Assembly (NCBI GenBank): GCA_025084515.1
Contig: JAJAGP010000944.1
Span: forward strand, 164,971 to 228,970
Direction: 5' to 3'
Origin: Ancistrus triradiatus
Lineage: Eukaryota > Chordata > Actinopteri > Siluriformes > Loricariidae
DNA length: 64,000 bases
Shown: positions 11,380 to 22,593 of the stretch, piece after piece
Layout of the letters: each line of letters starts with the position of its first letter
Numbering within the stretch: position 1 is the first letter of the stretch
Translations under genes and position numbers: made by a program
Notes under the pieces: generated by a model
What the model was told of the DNA's origin: nothing
What the model saw: the letters and a program-made list of their open reading frames with translations, nothing else
Databases searched by the model: none

Positions 11380-12712
11380 TACAACTCCAAATCAGAAAAA
11401 TGGAATGGAAAATGCAAATAAAAAATATGACTTTTGACTTTTATTTTACTGCAGGCAGTATGAACCCAAGATATTTCATTTTTTTCTGGTCAACTTAATT
11501 TAATTTATTAATAAACATCCATTCTTGCATTTCAGGCCTGCAACACATTCCAAAAAAGGTTGTGACAAAGGCAATTTATGGCCTTCGTCACAGTTTGATG
11601 AGGTACAAAAACTAAATAATGATGATGAGTCTTAACCAGGGGAGCTCCAGTTTATTGACAAATGTGTAAGACAATTATTGTGTAAGAAGTGTAAGAAAAT
11701 GTTTAATAACAAGGTTTCTCAAAGGAACATTGGAATGGATTTACATATTTCTCCCTCTACAGTGCATAATATCTTTAAACAATTCAAGGAATCGGGAGGA
11801 ATTTCAGCGTGTATAGGGCAAGGGTACAAGATTAAACTGAAGGCCCATGATCTCTGATCCCTCAGATGACACCACATCAAGAACCGTCAGTCATCACTAG
11901 CTGACAGAACCACATTTGCAAGGGATTACTTTATCAAACCTTTATCAAGAGCTACAATATGGAATTACATTCACAAATGCCACTTAAACCGTTACTGTGC
12001 AAAAAAAGAAGCCTTATGTTAACCCTTATGTCCAAAAGTGCCACTTCTCTGGGCTCGGAGGAATCTAGGATGAACCATCACACAGTGGAAATATGTCTTG
12101 TGGACAGATCAATAAGTATTCCAGATCTTTTTTGGTAGAAAAAGGCCCTGCTGCTCTGGACCAAAGACGAAACGGGCATCTAGGCTGCTATCAGCAACAA
12201 GTTCAAAAGCCAGGCTCAGTCATTGTATTGGGTTGAGTCAGTGCCTTTCACAAAGGTCATCTACACTTCTGTGATGGCAGCATTAATGCAGAAATGTACA
12301 CTGATATTGCAGAGCAGCATCTGTTGCCTTCAAGACAACATCTTTTCCTGGGATGTCCGTGCATTTATCAACAAGACAATGGAAAACAAGCCAAATCAGA
12401 AAATGTTTGGCCTGAACTATGTAAATCCCTTCCAATCTGTCATGGGCCATGTGAGTCGGACCCAAGTGCAGTTAGCTGGGCAGTGGGCGTGAGTCTAGGT
12501 TGTGATCAGCCGGTGTCCGGCACGTATTGTGAAGGGTATACATATGTGTGCGCATACGTATGTGAATATGAATATGAATGAATGGAAATTAATCTGCGTA
12601 AATAAGAAAATATATGTATATTTGTCTATATATATATATATAGTGGGGGATTAGAACTCAGAGCGCTGCCGTGGAAGCTGAATGCACACCCACTGTGCTG
12701 TGTGGGGAGTAG

Positions 12713-13878
12713 GGTTGCCAACTCCTTCAAACCCTAATCAGGGACACTTTCCTCCAGGTATGTTCGCATGTGCATGCTTACGCACGCACCCCCAGCGCTG
12801 ACCAATCACAAAGTTTAATTAACCATACTATAAATTTACTCATTTCCCAGTGTAAAAGGACAAACTACTACTGTACTTGCTTGGATGTATGGTTCACAGT
12901 AACAGTCAAGACTTATTCCAAGTTTATATATATATATATAATTTTTTATATATTTTTATTTATAGTTCATTTTTTATAATTAATTTTATTTTCAGAAAAT
13001 GAATTGTGAAAGCTTTCACATATCTGAAAATGCCTAAATGTCATAAATATTATATAAATAAATGCTTTTTATACTAAATTTTATCTGTGAATGCTTTCAT
13101 AAATCAGATTATGCCTAAAAATAATAAATAACATCATAATAAATATTTATTAGACAAAATTATATATGTGAAAGTTTTCACAAATCAGATTATGCCTATA
13201 ATACGTAGTATGTAAATAACTGCCTATTAGACAAAATTATATTTGTGATAGTTTTCAGAACTGATGGAGAGTAACCTTAACCTGTGTTAATTCTCTATAT
13301 TATCAGTTTTTGAAGATATATGGTCTGCTTGGACGGTTATTATGACGAGTTAAATTAAAGGCTTAATTATTTCGCGTGTTATCATTTTCCGTCATCACGG
13401 TTTATACGAGCCACGTACAGACAGAATTAGGACTGTGAAAAGTTTCACAAATCAGCCTGGTCACCTCACTGCGGGTGTCAGTAATCTAATGGTCACCTTC
13501 AGAAGTTATAAGTGACTTCAGCACGGAGTGCAAGCCGGAAAAGCTCCGAATCGCAACCGCAAGCCAACTTTACTGCGGTTGGCCTTTTAGCTTCCCCCTC
13601 TTTTTATAGATGCAAAGTCTTCTTTCTTTATAGGTTCACTGCTCATTCTGACAGCATAAGGCTCCGCTCACAGCGCGCGCGCACGCACGCACGCACGTAT
13701 ACACAACACAGGTCTGTCACTAACGTAGCTACTACACCCGGGAGTTTGTATCAGTTTTGGCGCGTTATTGGCCAGTGAGGCTGTAATTGGAATCCGGGAC
13801 TGGAGCTGTCCGACGGGACAAATCAAAATTGCCCATAAATCGGGTTGTCCCGGACAATACGGGACGGTTGGCAACCCT
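12713..13878. mobile_element. TA-flanked element with GGGTTGCCAAC ends
   Basis: Ends GGGTTGCCAAC and GTTGGCAACCC are perfect inverted repeats flanked by TA. Near the right end it carries 'tgtcccggacaatacggga', of a type seen in fish non-autonomous DNA elements. About 1.17 kb with no transposase; internally it has a tandem repeat (13006-13260) and AT-rich runs. It is nested inside the preceding insertion. Confidence 0.65.
13006..13260 (+). repeat. Tandem repeat, 81-base period, palindromic core
   Basis: Four unit starts (13006, 13087, 13168, 13245) share a core of the form gtgaaagctttcaca followed by 'aaatcagattatgcct'; spacings are 81, 81 and 77 bases. The core is a near-perfect palindrome. 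A fifth isolated core is near 13436. Confidence 0.8.
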
Positions 13879-14574
13879 AGTGGCGAGTGAGTAAAATGAC
13901 GAAGAGGCTAATAACAACAGAGGCTAACAACAGCATGCAAAGGAGTCGCGCAATAGCAAAATAAAAAATACATGAAATGTTAAAGCCAGGGAGAAAACCC
14001 AAAATGCCGAGCAGCATTGTGGCGAGCGCATAATGAAAAAGAAAGGACAAGGGGTTTTTAGTCAACTCTGGAAACGAGTCAGGAGTCGGAAGGCGGATTG
14101 GTACACTCAGAGAGACAAGGGGCGGTGCTAACAAAGGAACGGCTTAAGCAGCACCGCAAACAGGAAACAAAGCGAAGTCCGATCGGAGGTGTAAACTCGC
14201 AAATACAAGGTATAGTCAACGAGGGGGATTAGAACAGGAGCTTGCGTTGCCATGGCAATCTTTCTTTGAGGAACATTGTTTTTAAACGTTTCAATAATTT
14301 TCTTGCACACTTAGCATTCTTGGATGCTGCTTTTGTACCAAATCTTGATTATAATCACCTGTTTATAATCGTCCCAACTTTGGAATCTGTTGCAGACCTG
14401 AAATGCAGGATTGGATGTTTATTAACAAATGACATTAAAAGTTGACCATAAAAACCATGAAATATCTTGGGTTCATATTGTCTGCAATGAAATGAAAGTA
14501 AACATAAGATACACTATTTTTTTTAATTTGTACTTTCCATACTTTTCCTGTTTTGTGGTTGTAATATGTGGGTA

Positions 14575-15115
14575 TAGGTTCTACCCCAAGTATTTTGGAG
14601 TCTTGCTCATGAGTGATGGGAAGAGGGATTGTGAGATCGACTGTATGTGGGTGCACTGTTGGCACTAATGTGGTCACTATACCATAGAGATAAAAAGGGA
14701 ACTGAGTCATAAAGCAAAGCTCTCAATTTACCAGTCGATCTACGTCCCCACCTCACCTACCTAAGCTTTGGGTAATGACTGAAAGAATACAGTCTTCCCA
14801 AATGAGCTTTCTTCAGTGGGTTGCTGGGAATAATCTCTGTGATTGAGTGAGGAGCTCAGGAGGAGCTTTAGTAGAACTGCTGCTCCTATACATTGAGACA
14901 AGCCAGATGACGTGGTTCATGTCTGCTGGATGCCTCCCGCTGGAGGTATACCAGGTATGGCCAACTGGGAGGATGCTCCGGGGTAGGCCCAGGACCCACT
15001 GGAGGGACTATTTCACTCAGCCTTCCTGGGAGCGGCTGGGGCTCCCCCAGGAGGAGTTGGTAGAACTTGCGTGGGACAGAGATGCATGGGCTTCTTTACT
15101 TGCCCTGTTGCCAAA
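14575..15115 (+). mobile_element. LINE reverse-transcriptase 3' fragment
   Basis: Conceptual translation, with frame changes, keeps the C-terminal region typical of fish non-LTR retrotransposons. It shows LLMSDGKRDCEID, LSIYQSIYVPTSP, 'MSFLQWVAGNN' and then RMLRGRPRTHWRDYF and WERLGLPQEELVELA. Several stops and frameshifts make it dead. It begins within about 15 bases of the end of fold-back copy A. Confidence 0.75.
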
Positions 15116-15522
15116 TCCATGTTACTATGTAAAAAATAACTCCTCCCACAACTACACAGATCTGCACAGATCCACCACCATACTTCACAGTGGATAGCTC
15201 AAAACAGAGCTTTTTGACAACAAATGCCAGGGGTCATGTTCTGACCATAGAACAGGAACATAGAAAACTAAAAGTTTCAGTAATGTCTGACAAACTATAA
15301 GCATATGAGTTTGTTGATTTAATAGCAGAAGCTTTCTCCTGCAACCCTCGCAAACACAATCTGGTTATGTAGGTGAAACTGATTTTAGTTCATTCTGTCC
15401 TGAACATCAAACTAATGTCTGCAAATCCCCAGTCATGATTCTTGGAGATTCTTTGCCTGCGCTCTTCCTCCTCACCATTCATTATGTCAGTACAGATAAA
15501 CAATCACTTCCAGACAGATTCT
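15116..15522. other. Intergenic, nothing recognised
   Basis: No repeat or coding signal recognised. Confidence 0.5.
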
Positions 15523-15524
15523 TA

Positions 15525-17170
15525 CAGTGGTGCTTGAAAGTTTGTTAACCCTTTAGAATTTTCTATATTTCTGCATAAATATGACCTAAAACATCATCAG
15601 ATTTTCACACAAGTCCTGAAAGTAAATAAAGAGAACAAAGTTAAATAAATGAGACAAAGAATATTATACTTGGTCATTTATTTATTGAGAAATATGATCC
15701 AATATTACATATTAGTGAGTGACAGAAGTATGTGAACCTCTAGGATTAGCAGGTAATTTGAAGGCAAAATTAGAGTCAGGTTTTCTTAATCAATGGAATG
15801 ACAATCAGGTATGAGTGGACACCCTGTTTTATTTAATGAACAGGGATCTATCAAAGTCTGCTCTTCACAACACATGTTTGTGGAAGTGTATCATGGAACA
15901 AAGAAAGGAGATTTCTGAGGACCTCAAAAAAACAGTTGTAAAAATGGTTATAAAACCATGTCTAAAGAGTTTGGGCTCCAATCCACAGTCAGACAGATTG
16001 TATACAAATGGAGGAAATTGTTACCCTCCCCAGGAGTGGTCGACCAACAAAGATCACTCCAAGAGCAAGGCGTGTAATAGTTGGCGAGATCACAATGGAC
16101 CCCAGGGTAACTTCTAAGGAACTGAAGGCCTCTCTCACATTGGCTAATGTTAATGTTCATGAGTCCACCATCAGAAGAACACTGAACAACAATGGTGTGC
16201 ATGGCAGGGTTGTATGGAGAAAGACACTGCTCTCCAAAAAGAACATTGCTGCTCTTCTGCAGTTGCTAAAGATCACGTGGACAACCAGAAGGTTATTGGA
16301 AGAATGTTTTGTGGACAGATGAGACCAAAATAGAACTTTTTGGTTTAAAAGAAAAGCAGTATGTTTGTTGAAAGGAAACACCGTATTCCATTGACACTGC
16401 ATTCCAGCATAAGAACCTTATCCCATCTGTGAAACGTGGTGGTAGTATTATGGTTTGGGCCTGTTTTGCTGAATATGGATCAGGACGGCCTGCCATCACT
16501 GATGGAACGATGAATTCTGAATTATTATAGAGAATTTAAAGGAAAATGTGGTCAGAAGGTGGGTCATGCAGTAACGAGTACCAAATAATGCTTAAAGAAG
16601 AATAAAGTTAATGTTTTGGAATGGTCAAAGTCCTGACCTTAATCCAATCGAAATGTTGTGAAAGGACCTGAAGTGAGTAGATAATGTGAGGAAACCCACC
16701 AACATCCCAGAGTTGAAGCTGTTCTGTACAAAGGAATGGGTTAAAATTCCTCCAAGCAGGGCTGAGCAGTGCAGGGCTGAGCAACAGTTACCGGAAATGT
16801 TTAGTTGCATTTATTGCTGCACAGGGAGGGGTCACACCAGATAATGAAACCAAAATTTCACATACTTTTGCCTGTTCTTTAAATAAAACAGGGTGCCCAC
16901 TCACATCTGATTGTCATCCCATTGATTGAAAACACCTGACTCTAAATTCGCCTTCAAATTAACTGCTAATCCTAGAGGTTCATATACTTTTGCCACACAC
17001 TAATATCCTCAATAAATAAATGACAAAGTATAATATTTTTGTGTCATTTGTTTAACTGGGATCTTTTTTATATACTTTTAGGCCCTTTGTGAAAATCTGA
17101 TGTTTTAGGTCATATTTTTGCAGAAATATAGAAAATTCTAAAAGGGTTCACAAACATTCAAGCACCACTG
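15525..17170 (+). mobile_element. Tc1-like transposon, family 1, both ends present
   Basis: Inverted repeats of about 70 bases start 'cagtggtgcttgaaagtttg' and end 'cattcaagcaccactg', with TA on both sides (15523-24, 17171-72). Length is 1,646 bp. Subterminal repeats ('gggtgcccactcacat' and its inverse) are also present. The transposase inside is broken, so this copy could move only with help from an active relative. Confidence 0.9.
15893..16810 (+). pseudogene. Family-1 Tc1 transposase, frameshifted
   Basis: It starts at an ATG near 15893 (MEQRKEISEDLKK) and loses frame within the first helix-turn-helix. The longest surviving segment (16008-16322) reads LPRSGRPTKITPRARRVI and VNVHESTIRRTLNNNGVHG, the second DNA-binding domain with its GRPR-like basic block. 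Beyond it come WTDETK-like remains near 16310 with a stop, and 'QSPDLNPIEML' near 16630. Multiple frameshifts and stops separate the DDE motifs. Confidence 0.85.
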
Positions 17171-17172
17171 TA

Positions 17173-17820
17173 ATGTCTTCATTTGCTATAAACTTCTTTA
17201 TTGTTACCCTGATATTGGAAATGAGAAATGTTTATCTATTGTCTTGTAGCCATTTTTTTTTTGTGCAGTTCAACAACCTTTTGACTAAGCTCAAACTTCT
17301 AGAAGAAGTAAGCATTCGTTTATACATGACAATAGTAAGATGTCACTGTGCCCCACTAAAGTCACAGTGGTAAAAAGTAAAATGTTTACTTTTTTATCCT
17401 TTTTTAAATCCTGGACTGACGAGCAGAACTACTGGGGATTTGCATACAGTTTCACTACAGGCACTGCATTTTCCATTATGCCCAGCATCTTTCCAAAAGC
17501 TTGAGCAGCTAATGCTTTCATTCAATGGCAGTTTCTTTTGTTTTTTCTCATGGATTAATGAATGTCCACAAATATATAAAAGAAAGTCAGCCACGCTGCA
17601 TAGCTATATGTTTTGTCCACTTTAAACCATAGAAAATATCAAAATACATGTTACAGCTCTAAAGCAAAGGAATTCATTAAACTAGCAAAGGCATCAGTTA
17701 TGTTAACATGAACACAATTAATGCAATTAACAAAAATATCATTTAGTATTAATTTGTTCTTTGTTGCTTGTCCATGGCTGAGTAATGGCCACTTTAGTAT
17801 TAAATTACTTATTTTATGTA
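17173..17820. other. Intergenic, nothing recognised
   Basis: AT-rich sequence without familiar repeats. The overlapping short open frames on both strands have no domain. Confidence 0.5.
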
Positions 17821-18085
17821 TGGGTGGCACTGTAGTGCAGTGGTTACTGTGGTCACCACACAACTCCAGCATCCCTGGTTCAATCCCAACCTCAGTCTAG
17901 AGTTTGCATGTCCTCCATGTGGGTTTACTGATTTTGGTTTCCTCTCAAAGTTCAAAGACATGCATTAGCTAATTGATTAGGCCAAATTGGAAAAGTTTGA
18001 ATGTGTATGACTAGTTTCAACATAACAATGTAAAACCCTGTTGCAATAGCCAATGGTGCCTGAAAGCAATGTTAAATAAACACTT
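17821..18085 (+). repeat. tRNA-derived SINE
   Basis: tRNA-like head: box A-like 'tagtgcagtggttactg' and box B-like 'ggttcaatccc'. It is followed by the SINE core ('gagtttgcatgtcctcc', 'caaagacatgca', 'gctaattg'). Confidence 0.75.
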
Positions 18086-18417
18086 ACTCTATTTACTGCT
18101 TATCAGGCTAATTTTATGCACAGTTGTAGCTCTACGACTGATTGGAAAGCAGAGTGGTGTAGCTGTGGCCCTCTAAATTCTGTGTCCCAGTATGACAAGT
18201 AGTCTAGAAATGTCACTGGATTATGCCCAGAAAGGCAGGTTTTTTTTGCACGTGTGTGTGAAAAGGCCCTTTTTCAACAGATTTTTTATTTAACGTCACA
18301 TTAACTACTAGAAGAACACAAGAGTAGTCATATTATTGATCTACATTAGTGTGCCAATTTGGGGTAAATGCATTCAAAATTCTTAAGTTAAACCAGAATT
18401 TACCTTGTTTTAATACA

Positions 18418-18965
18418 CTCACGATATGACCAAAGGTTAGTGGACATCTGATGATTTATCACTTCCATGATATAATACAGAGTTGTTCTCCCTAACTCAT
18501 TAATGATTATGGGCATTGTCATTCTGTGATAATGTTTCTTTCTGTAAGCTTTCCAGTCCATTCCAATGGTGTTAGATGGAGTTGAAGTCATGGCTTTGTG
18601 CAGGGCAGTCAAGCTCTTTCATGAAAAGCCTGTCAAACCTTTTCCTAATGGACCTGTTGACATGTTGAAACAGGAAACAAACTTGTGTACCATTAGGATT
18701 CCAGATTAAACCACAGAAACCAATCCTCAGATCAAACCATGAAAAACAACACCAGATCAGTATTGCTCCTTTACCGAATGTTACAGTTGGCACTATAGGA
18801 GGCAGCTGTAACATTCTCCTGGCATTAGCCAAACCCAGATTTCTCTGTCAGACAGCCAGATGGTGAGCTGTGACTCATCACTTCAGAGTCCAGTGGCAAT
18901 GTGTTGCACACAACTCCTGCTGACAACTGGACTTGTGTATGGTGATCTTTAGACTTGATATCAAC
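18418..18965 (-). mobile_element. Tc1-like relic, minus strand
   Basis: Minus-strand translation gives LANARRMLQLPPIVPTVTFG, 'CCFSWF', FLFQHVN and ELDCPAQSHDFNSI, the central DDE region of a common fish Tc1 family (normally WGCFSW and ELDWPAQSPDLNPIE). Substitutions and frameshifts hit the catalytic region. Left tip 'cactcacgatatgaccaaagg' is a degraded terminal repeat. The N-terminal half is missing beyond 18965. Confidence 0.75.
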
Positions 18966-19150
18966 AAGATCAAATTTACTTTATCTGTTATATTTCATAT
19001 ATGGCTACTTATTTACAGCCATATTTATATTTATGTTGTGGTTCTGCAGCCTTATCTAAGCACTAGCAAAAAGCACTGTATCTGTTAAATTACCGTGTTT
19101 TTTAATATGCACTTACAGCATTATTGCAGCCAATATTATGTTTCCAAATA
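18966..19150. other. Short AT-rich spacer
   Basis: Nothing recognised. Confidence 0.5.
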
Positions 19151-19325
19151 GTGTAGCAGTGGTTACGGCACTTTAAAACTGACTCAAAGGTCATGAGTTC
19201 AAGGCTCAGCTCTGCCAAACCTGCTACTGTTGGGCCCTTAAGTAAGGGCCATAACCACCAGCTGGTTAGAATTCTCCTTGTGTAAAATTGTGTCAGTTGT
19301 AAGTCACTCTGATTAGGGGCGTGAA
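19151..19325 (+). repeat. SINE of the 'gcatttagcagacgc' type, degraded
   Basis: tRNA-like head 'tgtagcagtggttacggc' with box B-like 'gagttcaaggctc'. It is followed by 'gggcccttaagtaagggcc' and 'taagtcactctgattaggg', the degraded form of a sequence seen more clearly at 23482 (inverted) and 54796. Confidence 0.55.
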
Positions 19326-19403
19326 TATAAGTGAATATTGTCTTGAAGAGTTAAGGTGGAGAACTACTGCTGTGTAACGACTTATTCTCTAAACTCATGT
19401 ATG

Positions 19404-19712
19404 TGGCATGGTGGTGCAATAGTTAGTGCTGTCCCCTAACTGGTCTACAGACCTGGGTTCAAGTTTTGGCACAGCCACTGATTGTGTGACGTTTGCATGT
19501 CTTCCCCATTTCGGGTACTTTTTCTGATTTTAGGTACTCTGGTTTTCTCCACATTTCAAAAACACGAATTAGGTTAATTCTCATCTCTAAAGTGTCCCAG
19601 TGTGAGTGAATAAGTGTGCACGTGCTCTGCGATGGAATTGGTACCCGCCTGTTAGCCCCGACCTCAGCGACCCTGAATTAGATTGAGGTAATATGAAAGG
19701 CGAGGGAGTGAG
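19404..19712 (+). repeat. tRNA-derived SINE
   Basis: The head 'ggcatggtggtgcaatagtt' carries box A-like sequence, and 'cctgggttcaagtt' resembles box B. The core 'gtttgcatgtcttcc', 'caaaaacacgaattaggtt' and tail 'gctctgcgatggaattgg' match the SINE at 22236. Confidence 0.75.
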
Positions 19713-20331
19713 TATCAGTCCAATTTTGCTAGTAACAATTTTGCAGCAGGTACACAGCAAGTGAACAGCAGAGGTCGCCAAGATACCAGCAACGAAACGT
19801 TAATAGCGGCCTGTTTAAGCATTCTCTCGATTTGATCTCTATTGTTGGGTTTGGCACAACATTAAACTCATATTGTAGATTTGTTATAAAACTGTGGATT
19901 AATTGAATGTCCATTTCACGGAAACTGTTGGAAGACTTGCACGCGTGCTTGTTTGTGTTGTATGTGTATGTGTATGTGCGTGTGTGTGTGCGCGCGCGCT
20001 CTAATCGTGGGTGTGGGGGAGGATCAGAATGCATGGAGCAGGATTAGAGCGTTGCGTGTCCTGGTGTATTACAGTTACACAGTTGTTTTACTTGTGTCTT
20101 ATTTAGGCTGAATGTAGTGATTTCTTAGATCGTGCGATAGATTTGTTTATAAAATAATCTACAATGTTTGCGAGCGTTCAAACCCATTTGACTTAGAATT
20201 TGTGTTAGACTGCTTATCACGCTTGCACGGTTCATTATTTTGGCCAGGAAATCACTAAATCATAGAAGCAGTGAGATAATGTTTTATCCTTACCATGTGG
20301 GTTTATTTGACGAGCGCGTTGTTACTTAGAG

Positions 20332-20336
20332 AAAAA
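20332..20336 (-). terminator. Pol III terminator of tRNA-Val
   Basis: TTTTT on the minus strand, four bases beyond the tRNA 3' end, is the standard Pol III stop. Confidence 0.85.
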
Positions 20337-20340
20337 CATG

Positions 20341-20413
20341 TGGTTCCACTGGGGCTCGAACCCAGGACCTTCTGCGTGTAAAGCAGACGTGATAACCACT
20401 ACACTATGGAACC
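20341..20413 (-). tRNA. tRNA-Val, anticodon UAC
   Basis: A 73-base tRNA with a perfect seven-pair acceptor stem (GGTTCCA with TGGAACC) and discriminator A. The D arm is GTG-TAGTGGTTAT-CAC. The anticodon arm is TCTGC-TTTACAC-GCAGA, giving anticodon TAC. The T arm is CTGGG-TTCGAGC-CCCAG. Internal promoter boxes A (TAGTGTAGTGG) and B (GGTTCGAGCCC) are intact, there is no intron, and CCA is not encoded, as expected in eukaryotes. It is the only complete tRNA gene I see in the window, and it looks functional rather than SINE-derived. Confidence 0.97.
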
Positions 20414-21590
20414 GCTTGGGCGACACCTTTCGGATTACACTCATGGATTTAGATGGCTAGATCACGCCGCCATGAGTAGGATTTTGAACGTTACTGCGAC
20501 CCTCGCAAAGAAACGCGGAAGGACGTTTATTCCCGCTTTTCCTGTTCAGGGTGGCGGGAGATCCGGCTCCTTTCCCGGGCGCAGTCTCGATATGGGACGT
20601 GAATCCATCGCACGGTCTCAGTAGGTCATATCGGCATTATATAATATATAATAGACTCTAAATGTAATGGGGCATCGAGGAATACTCTGATCTAGGATTT
20701 GTCGATAAACGCAGACATAATGTGAGTGGCCAGATAAATGAGCCATGACAGCCTCGTTAAAGTTTCACGTAACAGATCAAATCCAGGCAGGCAAACATCA
20801 GTCGTGCACAAACACTGGAGTTGAAAACATTGTAAGCGAAAATATTTAAACTCTTCAATTTTTTTTATTTTATTCAAATGTTTTGAATAATAATCAACAG
20901 TTCTTGTCAACATGATAGGGACATCTTACTAAGGCCTAAACACACTCTATTGGACAAGTGTACTTATTTATTTACTTAATCATTTCATGGATTTAAAATA
21001 AGCTCTTTCTCAATTTTAAATTACTGAAACGTTTGAGAACAAAGGATTAACACAATAGGAAGAAGGAATAACTGTGTTTTTAAGGCACTAATAGGATAAG
21101 CACTAAAGATAAGGTCTACTTAAAGCAAAGTAATTAATGTGACTAACAAATCAAATAAGCATACATACAAGTTGTAATATTTGGATAATGTGAAATTGTA
21201 GCTCCAGAAGTCCAATGTTAATCAGTTGGACCTCCAAGCCCAGACAGGTTTTGGTTTCCAATAGGGTACATTTTTACCTGTAGGGCAAACATAACATACA
21301 GACCTAATATACTGCATGTAATTTGTTGAGCACCCCTTGTGAAGTTATACATTTTGTGGAAAGGACAACGGTTAAATCGGCTGAGGTGGGGTTGTCCTAT
21401 CAAGGAATACAAAGGGCACAAATGAGCATGTACTTGAACAGGTAGGCAGTCAAAGGGACAATAGATGACCCCCACCCTCATGGTTACTCATGCCTGCATG
21501 ATGACCAACCCATCCAGAAAGCATTGCCAACACTTAAACCTGGGTTACTCCGGTGTTGCTAACAGTTGCTGCACCACCTAAGAACCACTG
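20414..21590. other. Intergenic around tRNA gene, nothing firm
   Basis: The 200 bases upstream of the tRNA gene (20414-20630) are comparatively CpG-rich. The rest is AT-rich. A minus-strand open frame at 21218-21481 has no recognisable domain. Confidence 0.5.
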
Positions 21591-21591
21591 T

Positions 21592-21970
21592 TAACGTTTA
21601 CACACATCAGCAATAACACAGAAACCACCTGCATCATATTGTGTAGATCCCCCTTGTGCCACCAAGTCTCGGACCTGTCAAGACATGGAGTCCAGAAGAC
21701 CTTTAAAAATATCCTGTGGTTACTTGCATGAAGGCGTTAGCAAAAGATTCTTTAAGATCTGGGGAATTTGGATGTCAAATCAACATTTTGAACTCTTTTT
21801 GATGTGTAATCATTTTTATGATGTAACCATGTTTCTAACCATTTCTGATGTAACCATGTTTCTAACCATTCCTGAACAATTTTACACTTTTGCATTATTC
21901 TGCTGCAAGAGGCAACTGTCATTAAGAAATACTGTTGCCATGAAGGGGTGTACCTGGTTGGCAACAATAT
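21592..21970 (-). mobile_element. Tc1-like relic, target of the next insertions
   Basis: Contains 'gaaaccacctgcatcatatt', 'tgtagatcccccttgtgcc', 'gacctgtcaagacatggag' and 'gttgccatgaaggggtgta', the C-terminal coding half (antisense) of a fish Tc1-type family. It stops at TA 21971-72, where fold-back copy B begins. Nine bases of the same family ('agtaggtag') follow copy B before the next TA insertion at 23952. Confidence 0.7.
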
Positions 21971-22235
21971 TACAACTCCAAATAAGAAAAAGTTAGGACG
22001 GTAGGGAAAATGCAAATTTAAAAAAATGTAAGGAGTGTTCCTTATATTTACTTTGACTTTTATTTCATTGCAGACAGTAGGAACCCAATATTTTTCATGT
22101 TTTTTCTGGTCAACTTAAACATTTGTTAATAATCCCCTGCATTTCAGGCATGCAAAACATTAAAAAAAAGTTGGGATGGAGCAATTTAGGGCTAATATTG
22201 AGAATAAAAATGTATAAAAAATAATTATGTGATTT

Positions 22236-22593
22236 GGGGCAGCATGGTGGCTTGGTGGGTAGCACTGTCGACTCACAGTGAGAAAGTCCTGGGTTCAGTA
22301 CAGGTGGAGTGGTCTGGGTTCATTCTGTGTGGAGTTTGCATGTCCTCCCCGTGTCCTTGTTGGTTTACTCCCGGTACTCTGTTTTCCTCTCACAGTCCAA
22401 AGACATGCATGTTAGGCTAATTGGTGTCTCTAAAGTGCCTCAAGTGTGTGTTTGAGTGTGTTAGTGTATGTGCTCTACAATGCACTGGCACCCTGTCTAG
22501 GGTTGTTCCTGCCTTGCAGCCTGTGTTACCAACTAGGCACTGGCTGTCCCATGATCCTGTCTATGAATAAGTGGTTAAGAAAATGAATGAATG
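22236..22593 (+). repeat. tRNA-derived SINE with target duplication
   Basis: Starts 'ggggcagcatggtggcttgg' and ends in an 'aaatgaatgaatg' tail. The nine-base duplication ATGTGATTT (22227-22235 and 22594-22602) brackets it exactly, so it inserted into fold-back copy B after that element had landed. It has box A and box B-like sequences ('gtgggtagcactg' and 'gggttcagtacagg'). Confidence 0.9.

Larger units (their letters stand above)
12439..14252. mobile_element. Insertion within fold-back copy A
   Basis: Comparison with copy B, where 'cccttccagtctttctttgag' is continuous, shows that copy A is split between 'cccttccaatct' (to 12438) and 'ttctttgag' (from about 14258). 'caatct' is present on both sides (12433-12438 and about 14253), consistent with a six-base target duplication. 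The inserted 1.8 kb has no recognisable protein. Its right part (13880-14250) is GC-richer than the surroundings. The phrase 'gggggattagaac' occurs near both ends (12645 and 14223) in the same orientation. The class is unknown. Confidence 0.55.
11382..14561 (+). mobile_element. Fold-back Tc1-like element, copy A (carries nested insertions)
   Basis: Ends are 'caactccaaatcagaaaaa' and, inverted, 'cttttcctgttttgtggttg', each flanked by TA (11380-81, 14562-63). The left arm (11382 to about 11750) reappears inverted and shortened at about 14253-14561. Between the arms lies degraded transposase. Readable remnants near 12240-12430 include FCDGSINAEMYTDI and a QQDN block that holds the second catalytic Asp. 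The transposase C-terminus is missing: the sequence goes directly into the inverted arm. The element is interrupted near 12438-14252 by another insertion. Confidence 0.75.

Noticed and set aside
12645..14250. Possible LTR pair based on 'gggggattagaac' at both ends of the 1.8 kb insertion
   Set aside because: Similarity does not extend beyond about 30 loosely matching bases, so an LTR interpretation is not supported.
20406..20624. 72-codon frame starting inside the tRNA gene
   Set aside because: Overlaps the antisense of a tRNA and has no domain.
21218..21481. 87-codon minus-strand frame
   Set aside because: No domain or repeat match recognised; not supported by splice sites or neighbouring exons.
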